From Smithellaceae bacterium (GTDB lineage Bacteria; Desulfobacterota; Syntrophia; Syntrophales; JAQULV01), in the NCBI GenBank assembly GCA_028718405.1, contig JAQULV010000067.1:1-7095 (forward strand): a stretch of DNA of 7,095 nucleotides, in the 5' to 3' direction. This document shows positions 1 to 6,513 of the stretch, in pieces. The translations under genes were made by a program, and so were the position numbers. The notes under the pieces are model-generated. The model was not told where the DNA came from and did no database searches. It saw only the letters and a program-made list of their open reading frames with translations. Positions within the stretch are counted from its first letter, which is position 1, and every line of letters starts with the position of its first letter.

Positions 1-200
1 GGCGCCTGTTCTTCCGAGACTTGCTGAGCTCTGTACATGCGAAGCACGATCTTGTCCGAGAACCAATAACTTCCGAAGTTCATAATCAGGGCAAAAAAGA
101 AGGCGATATACACACCGCCCCGCCCGCCGATCAACCCTCCGATCAACATAAACAGGCCCGTCAATAAGCCCAGCAGCAGGGCCGTCTTTAAACTATTCAT
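1..200 (-). CDS. htpX: HtpX-type membrane zinc metalloprotease, N-terminal part only (runs off the left edge)
   Basis: HtpX is an inner-membrane M48 metalloprotease that degrades misfolded membrane proteins, often as part of the heat or envelope stress response. Only the first 66 residues are visible. They begin [20 protein letters not shown], a typical HtpX opening, and contain two hydrophobic helices (about residues 4-25 and 30-47) followed by the family-typical stretch [16 protein letters not shown]. The catalytic HExxH motif would lie beyond the window, so activity cannot be judged; the family is usually about 280-290 residues long. The ATG at 200-198 is preceded by AAGGAG (213-208) with a 7-base spacer. 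This start lies within the end of clpB, an 8-base overlap, so htpX is almost certainly co-transcribed and translationally coupled with clpB. The identification rests on recall of the conserved N-terminus. Confidence 0.88.
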   Translation of the reverse strand, partial: MNSLKTALLLGLLTGLFMLIGGLIGGRGGVYIAFFFALIMNFGSYWFSDKIVLRMYRAQQVSEEQA

Positions 201-2805
201 TTCTATTCTCCTTCTTGGTTGGCTTGCTTTTCTTAAAAGACATCTCTCCTTGCGGACCTACGTCGACCAGGATGTGATCACCTTCCGCGAAGGTTCCATC
301 CAGGATCTTCAGGGATAGACTGTCTAGGAGCAATTTCTGCAGTGCCCTCTTTAAAGGTCGAGCCCCGTAGATTGGACTGTAGCCCATCTCCGCTATATAT
401 TTTTTAGCTTTTTCTGTCAAATCCATGGAAAGCTTACGTTCGGCAATTCTCTTGCCGATGAGTTCCAGTTGAATGTCGATGATCTGATCGATGTCCTCCA
501 TCGTCAGAGCGCGGAACGTGATAATGTCGTCGATCCTATTGAGGAACTCAGGTTTAAATGTAGCCCTCAATGCCTCCATCGCGTGGGTGTTCTTTTCTTC
601 CTCGTCCAGGGTCGCATCTTGCAGCAGGTGGCCGCCGATATTGGAGGTCATGATGACAATGGTATTCTTGAAATCAACCGTTCGACCGTGACCGTCGGTG
701 AGCCTTCCGTCATCAAGGATCTGGAGCAGGATGTTGAAAACGTCGGGATGGGCCTTCTCTATCTCATCGAACAGGAGAACTGAGTAAGGCCTGCGTCGCA
801 CTGCCTCGGTCAGGAAGCCGCCCTCATCGTATCCCACGTATCCCGGGGGGGCGCCGATAAGCCGCGCCACGGAATGCTTCTCCATGTATTCGGACATATC
901 GACCCTCACCATCGCCTGTTCGTTATCGAACATGAATTCGGCCAGGGCCCTCGCCAATTCCGTCTTTCCGACGCCGGTGGGGCCCAGAAAGATAAAGGAA
1001 CCAATGGGACGGTTCGGATCCTGCAGGCCTGAACGCGCCCTGCGCAGGGCGCTGGAGACGGCGGCGATACCTTCATCCTGGCCGATGATCCGACGCTTCA
1101 GTCGCTCCTCCATGTGGATGAGCTTCTGAACATCGCTTTCCATCATCCGGGACAGCGGTATGCCGGTCCAGTTCGCGACGACTTCGGCGACATCTTCGGC
1201 GTCGACCTCTTCCTTCAGCATCTTCTGGGTCGCCTGGATTTCTTCCAGCTTGTACTGCTGCTCCTCCAATTGCCGGTTCAGCTCCACGAGTTTACCATAG
1301 CGGATCTCCGCCGCCCTGGCGAGATTACCTTCGCGCTGGGCGCTCAACTCTTCGTTTTTCAGCGTTTCGACGGTGCTCTTGATCTCCTGTATCTTTTTGA
1401 TCGTTTCCCGCTCGTTTCCCCAGTGCAGCTTCATCTTGTCCATGGCTTCCCTGATGTCCGCCAGCTCCCGATCAATCTTCTCTCGTCTTTCGGTTGCCGT
1501 TTTGTCCGTTTCGTTCTTCAGTGACTGCCTTTCGATCTCCAGCTGGATGGAGCGCCGCTCCAGGGTGTCGATCTCCGTGGGGAGGCTGTCCAGTTCGATC
1601 CGCAAACGGGAGGCAGACTCGTCGATCAGGTCAACGGCCTTATCAGGGAGAAACCGATCAGTGATGTAACGGTTCGAAAGAGTGGCCGCAGCGATGATCG
1701 CATTATCCTTGATCCGGACACCGTGATGTATCTCGTAGCGCTCTTTAAGTCCCCGGAGGATGGCAATGGTATCTTCGACGGTAGGCTCGCTCACGAAGAT
1801 GGGCTGGAAACGCCTCTCCAACGCCGGGTCCTTTTCGATGTACTTGCGGTATTCATTGAGCGTCGTTGCCCCCACGCAACGCAGTTCGCCTCTTGCCAAG
1901 GCCGGTTTCAACATGTTGGAGGCGTCCACCGACCCTTCGGCGGCGCCGGCGCCGACAACGGTGTGAATTTCATCGATGAAAAGGATAATTTCTCCCTGGG
2001 CCGAAGTGACTTCCTTCAAGACCGCCTTCAGGCGTTCCTCGAATTCGCCGCGGTATTTGGCTCCGGCCACTAGGGCGCCGATATCCAGACCGATGACCCT
2101 CTTGTCTTTTAGGTTCTCCGGGACATCCCCATTGACAATCCGCTGCGCCAAGCCTTCGACGATCGCGGTCTTTCCGACCCCCGGTTCCCCGATGAGAACC
2201 GGGTTGTTCTTGGTTCTGCGGGAGAGAACCTGCATGATCCTCCTGATCTCCTGATCACGCCCGATGACCGGGTCGAACAGACCTTTACGTGCCGCTTCGT
2301 TGAAGTCACGGGCATAACGTTTCAGGGCCTCATATTTGCCTTCAGGATTGGGATCGGTGATCCTCTGGTTCCCTCTGATATCGACCAGAACCTTGAAGAT
2401 CGCATCCTTCGTAACTCCCGCGCCACGGAGGATCCTGGTGACCTGTCCATCTTTTTCCGCTGCCATGGAGACAAGGATGTGTTCGGCACTGACGTATTCG
2501 TCCGCCAAACGGGCCGCTTCGGCGGTGGCTGCGTCTAATATCTGGTTGAGTCGTGGGGTAATGTAGAGCTGTCCGGCACCCTGGACCTTGGGGAGCTTTT
2601 CCAGTGACTCTCTCAGGGCCTTTTCCATTTCGGTCGGGTTGGCGCCCAACTTCTTCAAAATGGCCGGGACAATGCCTTCTTCCTGTGCCAGCAATGCCAA
2701 CAGCAGATGTTCGGCATCCACCGCCTGATGACCGTATTTCGTGGCGAGATTCTGCGCCTCCTGCAGCGATTCCTGAACCTTCAGCGTGAACTTGTCAAAT
2801 CTCAT
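193..2805 (-). CDS. clpB: ClpB, ATP-dependent protein disaggregase (Hsp100)
   Basis: ClpB is a cytoplasmic hexameric AAA+ machine that, with DnaK/DnaJ/GrpE, pulls polypeptides out of aggregates after heat stress. The 870-residue product is complete (E. coli ClpB has 857). Order of parts: Clp N-domain repeats (about 1-145); AAA-1 with Walker A GEPGVGKT (206-213), pore-loop Tyr251 in YRG, Walker B ending D278-E279, and arginine fingers R331-R332; coiled-coil middle domain (about 405-525), which sets it apart from ClpA and ClpX; AAA-2 with Walker A GPTGVGKT (608-615), pore loop GYVG (655-658), Walker B ending D680-E681, arginine finger R757 and sensor-2 GAR (814-816). The tail is unusually lysine-rich (about 858-870). 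All key ATPase residues are present. The ATG start has AAGGAG (2820-2815) 9 bases upstream; this site overlaps the stop of the cyclase gene, so clpB appears coupled to it. No sigma-32-type promoter was seen directly upstream. Confidence 0.98.
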   Translation of the reverse strand: MRFDKFTLKVQESLQEAQNLATKYGHQAVDAEHLLLALLAQEEGIVPAILKKLGANPTEMEKALRESLEKLPKVQGAGQLYITPRLNQILDAATAEAARLADEYVSAEHILVSMAAEKDGQVTRILRGAGVTKDAIFKVLVDIRGNQRITDPNPEGKYEALKRYARDFNEAARKGLFDPVIGRDQEIRRIMQVLSRRTKNNPVLIGEPGVGKTAIVEGLAQRIVNGDVPENLKDKRVIGLDIGALVAGAKYRGEFEERLKAVLKEVTSAQGEIILFIDEIHTVVGAGAAEGSVDASNMLKPALARGELRCVGATTLNEYRKYIEKDPALERRFQPIFVSEPTVEDTIAILRGLKERYEIHHGVRIKDNAIIAAATLSNRYITDRFLPDKAVDLIDESASRLRIELDSLPTEIDTLERRSIQLEIERQSLKNETDKTATERREKIDRELADIREAMDKMKLHWGNERETIKKIQEIKSTVETLKNEELSAQREGNLARAAEIRYGKLVELNRQLEEQQYKLEEIQATQKMLKEEVDAEDVAEVVANWTGIPLSRMMESDVQKLIHMEERLKRRIIGQDEGIAAVSSALRRARSGLQDPNRPIGSFIFLGPTGVGKTELARALAEFMFDNEQAMVRVDMSEYMEKHSVARLIGAPPGYVGYDEGGFLTEAVRRRPYSVLLFDEIEKAHPDVFNILLQILDDGRLTDGHGRTVDFKNTIVIMTSNIGGHLLQDATLDEEEKNTHAMEALRATFKPEFLNRIDDIITFRALTMEDIDQIIDIQLELIGKRIAERKLSMDLTEKAKKYIAEMGYSPIYGARPLKRALQKLLLDSLSLKILDGTFAEGDHILVDVGPQGEMSFKKSKPTKKENRNE

Positions 2806-2814
2806 TAACTAATG

Positions 2815-2821
2815 CTCCTTA
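2815..2821 (-). promoter_or_regulatory. clpB ribosome binding site overlapping the cyclase stop codon
   Basis: On the minus strand the sequence reads TAAGGAG. The first three bases are the stop of the diadenylate cyclase gene, and AAGGAG is a near-perfect Shine-Dalgarno 9 bases before the clpB ATG. A ribosome finishing the cyclase therefore sits on the clpB initiation site, which suggests translational coupling. Confidence 0.85.
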
Positions 2822-3688
2822 TTCGATGGGTTTCTCTATGGTCACGAAGATCTTTCCACTTTTGAAGATACTTATGTTCCCGGACGACTCCGAGATCACG
2901 ATGGCAACCGCCTCGGTGATGCTGGTGATTCCGGCCGCGGCGATATGGCGGCTTCCCAACCCTTGGGGAAAGTCCCTGCTTTCCAAGGCTGCATTAAGAT
3001 GCCGACCGGCCGTGATGATCGCCCCGTTGTCCTTGATGATGAACGCGCCGTCCAGAGCGGAGAATTCTTTGATCGTCTCAAGCAGTTCCGGGTTCAAGAT
3101 ATTACGCTCTTCCTCGTCGTAACCGAGAAAAGGGTTGATGATCATCTGTCGCGATAGTTGCAGGACCCTTTCATGATCACCTAAGATAAAAATCGTGCCG
3201 ACCTTTCTTCCCTCTCTGCCCTGGGCCGCCAATTCAAGAGCGATGTTCAAAACGGCGCCGAAGACCTCAGGATAGACGGCCTTGGTGATGTCGGTGATAT
3301 TTTCCGAGGTGAGGATTTCGAACTCTCGTCCCACGTCAATGATGAAGATGCTGTCTACGTAGCCGAACTTGGGAATGCCGGTGAGACACACTAACCGGTC
3401 ACCCTTATCGAATAGACCCAAAGCAATCCCCTTGGTGATGGCAATTTTGATCTGCCCGACCCTGGTGAGATTGACGTTGGGTACGACGAGACTCTTTCCT
3501 TTGGCAATCTCCCCCGTTGCAAACCCCTCGGAGCCTTTAGTCACCGTGATGACGTCGAAGCAGGTTTTCTCAGCTTCATCAAGCGGAAGGTCGCCGGCAA
3601 CGTCGGCGTAAACCAATACGGCCTTCGCTCTCACCTCTTCGGCGATGCGGCATGTGAATTCCCAGATGACCTTATTCAGTGAGTTCAT
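2819..3688 (-). CDS. dacZ: DacZ/CdaZ-like diadenylate cyclase (pyruvate-kinase-like N-domain plus DisA_N/DAC domain)
   Basis: The 289-residue product probably makes cyclic di-AMP from two ATP. The C-terminal part (about 165-283) is a DAC (DisA_N, formerly DUF147) domain. It has the segment LGDHERVLQLSRQ, NPFLGYDEEERN, the catalytic DGA (213-215), GSRH (245-248) and the SES segment (266-268). The usual RHR motif reads Arg247-His248-Ile249. The N-terminal part (about 1-150) resembles the C-terminal domain of pyruvate kinase, for example in the segment GLFDKGDRLVCLTGIPKFGY. That pairing is the architecture of archaeal DacZ/CdaZ; DisA, CdaA and CdaS are built differently, and no transmembrane helices are seen here. 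Automated pipelines may call it 'DisA nucleotide-binding domain protein'. The ATG at 3688-3686 has GAGGG (3696-3692) only 3 bases upstream. It is first in the operon, 13 bases before clpB, and divergent from rpoH. The domain call is firm. Cyclase activity and the DacZ class are inferred from motif memory. Confidence 0.85.
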   Translation of the reverse strand: MNSLNKVIWEFTCRIAEEVRAKAVLVYADVAGDLPLDEAEKTCFDVITVTKGSEGFATGEIAKGKSLVVPNVNLTRVGQIKIAITKGIALGLFDKGDRLVCLTGIPKFGYVDSIFIIDVGREFEILTSENITDITKAVYPEVFGAVLNIALELAAQGREGRKVGTIFILGDHERVLQLSRQMIINPFLGYDEEERNILNPELLETIKEFSALDGAFIIKDNGAIITAGRHLNAALESRDFPQGLGSRHIAAAGITSITEAVAIVISESSGNISIFKSGKIFVTIEKPIE

Positions 3689-3702
3689 TTTCCCTCGACA
3701 GA

Positions 3703-3716
3703 TTGTAAATTTACAA
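3703..3716. promoter_or_regulatory. 14-base perfect palindrome, candidate operator in the dacZ-rpoH divergent region
   Basis: TTGTAAATTTACAA is identical to its own reverse complement. The half-site GTAAAT/ATTTAC occurs three times in 18 bases (3705-3710, 3709-3714 and 3717-3722), and the last two form a second inverted repeat around AA. The element lies just downstream of the predicted -10 of the cyclase promoter, around the expected transcription start, which is a classical repressor position. The binding protein is unknown. It does not match CIRCE (TTAGCACTC-N9-GAGTGCTAA). The symmetry is directly seen; operator function is inferred. Confidence 0.5.
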
Positions 3717-3718
3717 GT

Positions 3719-3747
3719 AAATTAGTTAGTGTATGCAGTGATGTCAA
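3719..3747 (-). promoter_or_regulatory. Candidate sigma-70-type promoter for the dacZ-clpB-htpX unit
   Basis: On the minus strand a perfect TTGACA (3747-3742) is followed after 17 bases by TAATTT (3724-3719), which matches the TATAAT consensus at 3 of 6 positions. A start near 3712 would give a short leader of about 24 bases before the cyclase ATG at 3688. The -35 is convincing and the -10 is weak. No CTTGAA/CCCCAT sigma-32 pattern was found here. Confidence 0.5.
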
Positions 3748-3807
3748 GTGTTGGGCATTGATTGGGTAGTCCGGCCGCCTGCATAGTAAACCGATCGTAA
3801 TTTCCCC

Positions 3808-3814
3808 AAGGAGG
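3808..3814 (+). promoter_or_regulatory. Strong Shine-Dalgarno fixing the GTG start of rpoH
   Basis: AAGGAGG lies 8 bases before the GTG at 3823. It supports this non-ATG codon as the start; the next in-frame ATG is at codon 41, inside the conserved region-2 part of the protein, and would remove essential sequence. Confidence 0.85.
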
Positions 3815-3822
3815 GTTGCTAA

Positions 3823-4683
3823 GTGAACGTACCGGCCTTGACCGGGACCCTTGACGTCTATATCGCGGAAATAAACAAGTTTCCGTTGCTCTCTGCGGAA
3901 GAGGAGTTCAGCCTTGCCGTCAGGCTGAAGAAGTATAACGACATGGAGGCAGCGGAGAAACTTGTTGTCTCGAATCTCCGTTTTGTCGTCAAGGTGGCTC
4001 ACGAATACCGCAACTACGGCGTCCGTCTCGCTGACCTCATCCAGGAAGGCAACATCGGCCTCATGCATGCGGTCAAGAAATTCGACCCTTACCGGGGATA
4101 CCGGCTCATCTCCTATGCCGTCTGGTGGATTCGGGCCTACATGCAAAATTATATCATCAAATCGTGGAGTATCGTCAAGATTGGAACGACCCAGGCTCAG
4201 CGGCGTCTCTTTTTCAAGATGGGCCAGGCGAGAAGACAGTTGGAAACGATGTCCGAACGCCACCCGGAATTCAGTGAGATCGCGGAATCACTGGGAGTAA
4301 AGGCCGTTGACTTGCAGGAGATGGATCTGCGCATGAGCGGCCGCGATTTATCTTTGGATGCCGTTGTCAGCGCGGATGGGGATCTTACGCATGCCGACTA
4401 CTTGACATATGGCGGTGACGATCAGGAGGAGATCCTGATCAAGAAGCAGGAGACGGCTCTGGTCAAAGACCATATCGCCGACGCTCTTACGATCCTAAGC
4501 GAGAAAGAACGCTACATCATCCAGCATCGGGTAATGTCGGAAGATCCCGAGACGCTTCAGGAGATAGGAGACAGATACAACATTACCAGGGAGCGCGCCC
4601 GCCAGATCGAAAAGCAGGCTCTTAAGAAACTGAGGCTGGCACTGCCCTATCTTGGCGAAGAGCCGAAGCTCCTGGAAGCCTGA
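3823..4683 (+). CDS. rpoH: RpoH, heat-shock sigma factor (sigma-32)
   Basis: RpoH directs RNA polymerase to heat-shock promoters (chaperones, Clp ATPases, proteases). The 286-residue product has full family length (E. coli RpoH has 284). It shows region 1.2 (about 8-35); region 2, with the core-binding stretch DLIQEGNIGLMHAVKKFDP (71-89) and the -10-recognition segment around YAVWWIRAYMQNYI (98-111); an RpoH box QRRLFFKMG (126-134, compare E. coli QRKLFFNLR); region 3 (about 135-175); and a region 4.2 helix-turn-helix (about 244-271, TLQEIGDRYNITRERARQIE) for -35 binding. The RpoH box separates it from RpoD and RpoS. Translation starts at GTG behind AAGGAGG. It is transcribed away from dacZ-clpB-htpX and converges on dnaB with a 7-base gap. 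Weak GTG initiation and possible pairing of the ribosome site with early coding sequence would fit translational control as in E. coli, but this is inferred. Confidence 0.95.
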   Translation: MNVPALTGTLDVYIAEINKFPLLSAEEEFSLAVRLKKYNDMEAAEKLVVSNLRFVVKVAHEYRNYGVRLADLIQEGNIGLMHAVKKFDPYRGYRLISYAVWWIRAYMQNYIIKSWSIVKIGTTQAQRRLFFKMGQARRQLETMSERHPEFSEIAESLGVKAVDLQEMDLRMSGRDLSLDAVVSADGDLTHADYLTYGGDDQEEILIKKQETALVKDHIADALTILSEKERYIIQHRVMSEDPETLQEIGDRYNITRERARQIEKQALKKLRLALPYLGEEPKLLEA

Positions 4684-4690
4684 AGACTTT

Positions 4691-6037
4691 TCACCTGTCG
4701 ACGGCAAGATTTTCAAAGGAAGTATACTGCTCAAGGAAGACCAGTTTAACGGTACCCGTGGGACCATTTCGCTGTTTGCCGATGATAATCTCAGCCATAC
4801 CCCTTTCAAGGTTGTCTTCCGATTTATTGTAGACTTCATCACGATAGATGAAGGCGATCACATCAGCGTCCTGTTCAATGGCTCCCGATTCCCTGAGGTC
4901 GGCCATTTGGGGCCTTCTGTTGGTCCGGTCTTCCACCTTACGGTTCAGCTGGGAAAGGGCGATGACCGGCACGCTTAATTCTTTGGCTAGGGCCTTGAGT
5001 GAGCGGCTGATCTCCGATATCTCCTGCTCGCGAGAATCCTTGGGACCGCCGCTACGCATCAGCTGCAGATAGTCCAGAACAATCAATCCCAGCCCTTTTT
5101 CCGACTTGAGACGACGTGCCTTGGCCTTCATCTCCAGGGCGGTGATGGCCGGTGTATCGTCGATAAAGATGGGTGCCTCAGACAGTTTGCCGGCGGCGTT
5201 AACCAGTTTCGGCCAGTCCGTGTCACCTAGAAGACCCTTTCTGATCCGCTGCGAGTCAACCTTGGCGAGCGACGACAACATGCGGAAGGCGAGTTGTTCC
5301 TTGGCCATTTCCAGAGAGAAGATCGCCACCGGCGTATTGGTCTCAATAGCAGCGTGCTGGGCGATATTGATCGCGAAGGCGGTCTTTCCCATGCTCGGGC
5401 GTCCGGCAATAATGATGAGATCAGACCGTTGCAGGCCTGACGTGAGCTCGTCGATCTTTTCGAAACCCGTGGGGACTCCAGTGATCAACTCCGTGCGGGT
5501 GCAGAGATCCTCGATCGTCTTGAAGCTCGATTTGATGACGTCCTTCAGGGAGGAAAAGCTTTGCCGACTCTTGTTCTCGGAAATCTCGAAGATGGCCTGT
5601 TCCGCCTCGTCCAGAACGTTGTCCACGTCGGAGCCCGTTTCGTAGCTCTTGGATAATATCTCGGTGGCGGTGCCGATGAGTCGGCGCAGGACTGCTTTCT
5701 CCTTGATGATCTTTACGTAGTAACCAACGTTGGCTGCCGAGGGTACATTGTCCACGAGTGACGCCAGGTAGGTCGCGCCGCCTACGTTATCGAGATGCTT
5801 TTTGTCCTTCAGAATATTGTTTAAGGTAATGAAGTCGCAAGGTTCATTGCGGTCGTATAATTCCGTGACAGCGGTAAATATCTTCCGGTGCGCCTCTGAA
5901 TAGAAATCGCGTCCATCCAGGATCTCGATAACACTGCTGATGGCTTGGTTATCCAACAGGATGGCGCCCAGGACGGACTGTTCCGCCTCCAGGTTCTGGG
6001 GTGGTACCCTGTGCAGCGAGGTGTCGATATCTTTCAT
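4691..6037 (-). CDS. dnaB: DnaB, replicative DNA helicase
   Basis: DnaB is the hexameric 5'-3' helicase that unwinds DNA at the replication fork and binds primase DnaG. The 448-residue product is complete. It has the N-terminal DnaB domain (about 10-112, beginning RVPPQNLEAEQSVLGAILLD), a linker (about 113-185) and the RecA-like motor. The motor shows Walker A GRPSMGKT (212-219), catalytic Glu243 in SLEM, Walker B with D322 in LIVLDYLQLM, the SQLNRKVE segment (362-369), LRESGAIEQDAD (381-392), and the arginine finger R423 in KQRNGPTG. No intein interrupts it, though DnaB is a common intein host. Two adjacent ATGs (6040 and 6037) are possible starts. GGGGAG (6048-6043) lies 2 bases from the first and 5 from the second, so 6037 is preferred; an upstream extension would merely read rplI out of frame. 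The second ATG shares one base with the rplI stop. Confidence 0.97.
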   Translation of the reverse strand: MKDIDTSLHRVPPQNLEAEQSVLGAILLDNQAISSVIEILDGRDFYSEAHRKIFTAVTELYDRNEPCDFITLNNILKDKKHLDNVGGATYLASLVDNVPSAANVGYYVKIIKEKAVLRRLIGTATEILSKSYETGSDVDNVLDEAEQAIFEISENKSRQSFSSLKDVIKSSFKTIEDLCTRTELITGVPTGFEKIDELTSGLQRSDLIIIAGRPSMGKTAFAINIAQHAAIETNTPVAIFSLEMAKEQLAFRMLSSLAKVDSQRIRKGLLGDTDWPKLVNAAGKLSEAPIFIDDTPAITALEMKAKARRLKSEKGLGLIVLDYLQLMRSGGPKDSREQEISEISRSLKALAKELSVPVIALSQLNRKVEDRTNRRPQMADLRESGAIEQDADVIAFIYRDEVYNKSEDNLERGMAEIIIGKQRNGPTGTVKLVFLEQYTSFENLAVDR

Positions 6038-6483
6038 CATTGCTCCCCGGTGACGATAACCTTTACCTCTGCCGATACGCCCGAGCTCAGTTTGATCTTG
6101 ACGGGAAAAGTGCCCAGCGTCTTGATCGGTTCTCCCAAGATGATATTCTTGCGGTCGATTGTGAATCCTTTCTCCGCGAGGGCTTTCTCGATATCCTTCA
6201 CGCCGACGGAACCAAAGAGCTTGTCCTGATCGCCGACGCGGCGGGTGATCACACAACTGACGGCGGCTAATTGCTCAGCCGTCTCCTCCGCCTTCTTGCG
6301 GTTGCGGGAATCCTTTTGCGAAACGACGTCTTTGCTCTGTTTCAGAATCGCTACGTTCTTCTCGGTTGCCTCGGTCGCGAGATCCCGCGGAAAAAGAAAG
6401 TTTCTCGCGTAGCCATCGGAGACGTTGACTATATCTCCAGTCTTGCCCAAGGCCTTTACGTTTTCTATAAGAATAACTTTCAT
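6037..6483 (-). CDS. rplI: Ribosomal protein bL9 (50S subunit)
   Basis: L9 binds 23S rRNA near the L1 stalk and helps keep reading-frame fidelity. The product has 148 residues, the normal length. The N-terminal domain begins MKVILIENVKALGKTGDIVN and includes DGYARNFLFPRDLA, the L9 signature region. A charged connecting helix follows (about 42-75, rich in K, E and Q), then the C-terminal domain with LFGSVG (about 90-95). The start at 6483 is set by GGGAGG (6493-6488), 4 bases upstream. An earlier in-frame TTG at 6495 overlaps that site and is not credible. The gene follows the DUF2232 membrane protein by 30 bases, and its TGA overlaps the dnaB start as ATGATGA-type coupling. Its place between a DUF2232 gene and dnaB is a well-conserved bacterial order. 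Confidence 0.97.
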   Translation of the reverse strand: MKVILIENVKALGKTGDIVNVSDGYARNFLFPRDLATEATEKNVAILKQSKDVVSQKDSRNRKKAEETAEQLAAVSCVITRRVGDQDKLFGSVGVKDIEKALAEKGFTIDRKNIILGEPIKTLGTFPVKIKLSSGVSAEVKVIVTGEQ

Positions 6484-6513
6484 GAGTCCTCCCAAAAATG
6501 ATCAAGCCACAAA

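Noticed and set aside
469..2254. Several plus-strand open frames of 66-136 codons opposite clpB
   Set aside because: They mirror the codon structure of a full-length, intact clpB, have no recognisable domains, and lack convincing ribosome sites or operon context.
2383..2391. Internal start producing an N-domain-less ClpB, as in E. coli
   Set aside because: The valine codons at residues 139 and 141 are GTT and GTC, not GTG, and there is no Met between about residues 114 and 191, so no start codon is available at the expected junction.
3758..3787. Sigma-70-like promoter for rpoH (TTGATT, 18 bases, CATAGT)
   Set aside because: Each hexamer matches the consensus at only 4 of 6 positions and the spacing is not optimal. 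It is too weak to list as a feature, although the rpoH promoter must lie in or near this region.
3685..4263. 192-codon open frame on the minus strand opposite rpoH
   Set aside because: It is antisense to the conserved core of rpoH, shows no recognisable domain, and would run through the divergent control region into the start of the cyclase gene. It is a shadow of codon bias.
5380..5405. Intein insertion at the DnaB Walker A site
   Set aside because: The P-loop GRPSMGKT is continuous and the protein has normal length, so no intein is present.
6038..6256. N-terminal extension of DnaB by 73 residues from an upstream start at 6256
   Set aside because: The extra residues are arginine-rich, low-plausibility sequence that reads rplI in another frame. 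Known DnaB proteins begin near the RVPPQNLEAEQ motif, and a Shine-Dalgarno stands just before 6037.
6484..6495. Earlier TTG start of rplI giving four extra residues
   Set aside because: The TTG overlaps the Shine-Dalgarno that serves the ATG at 6483, and L9 proteins begin with MKVIL.
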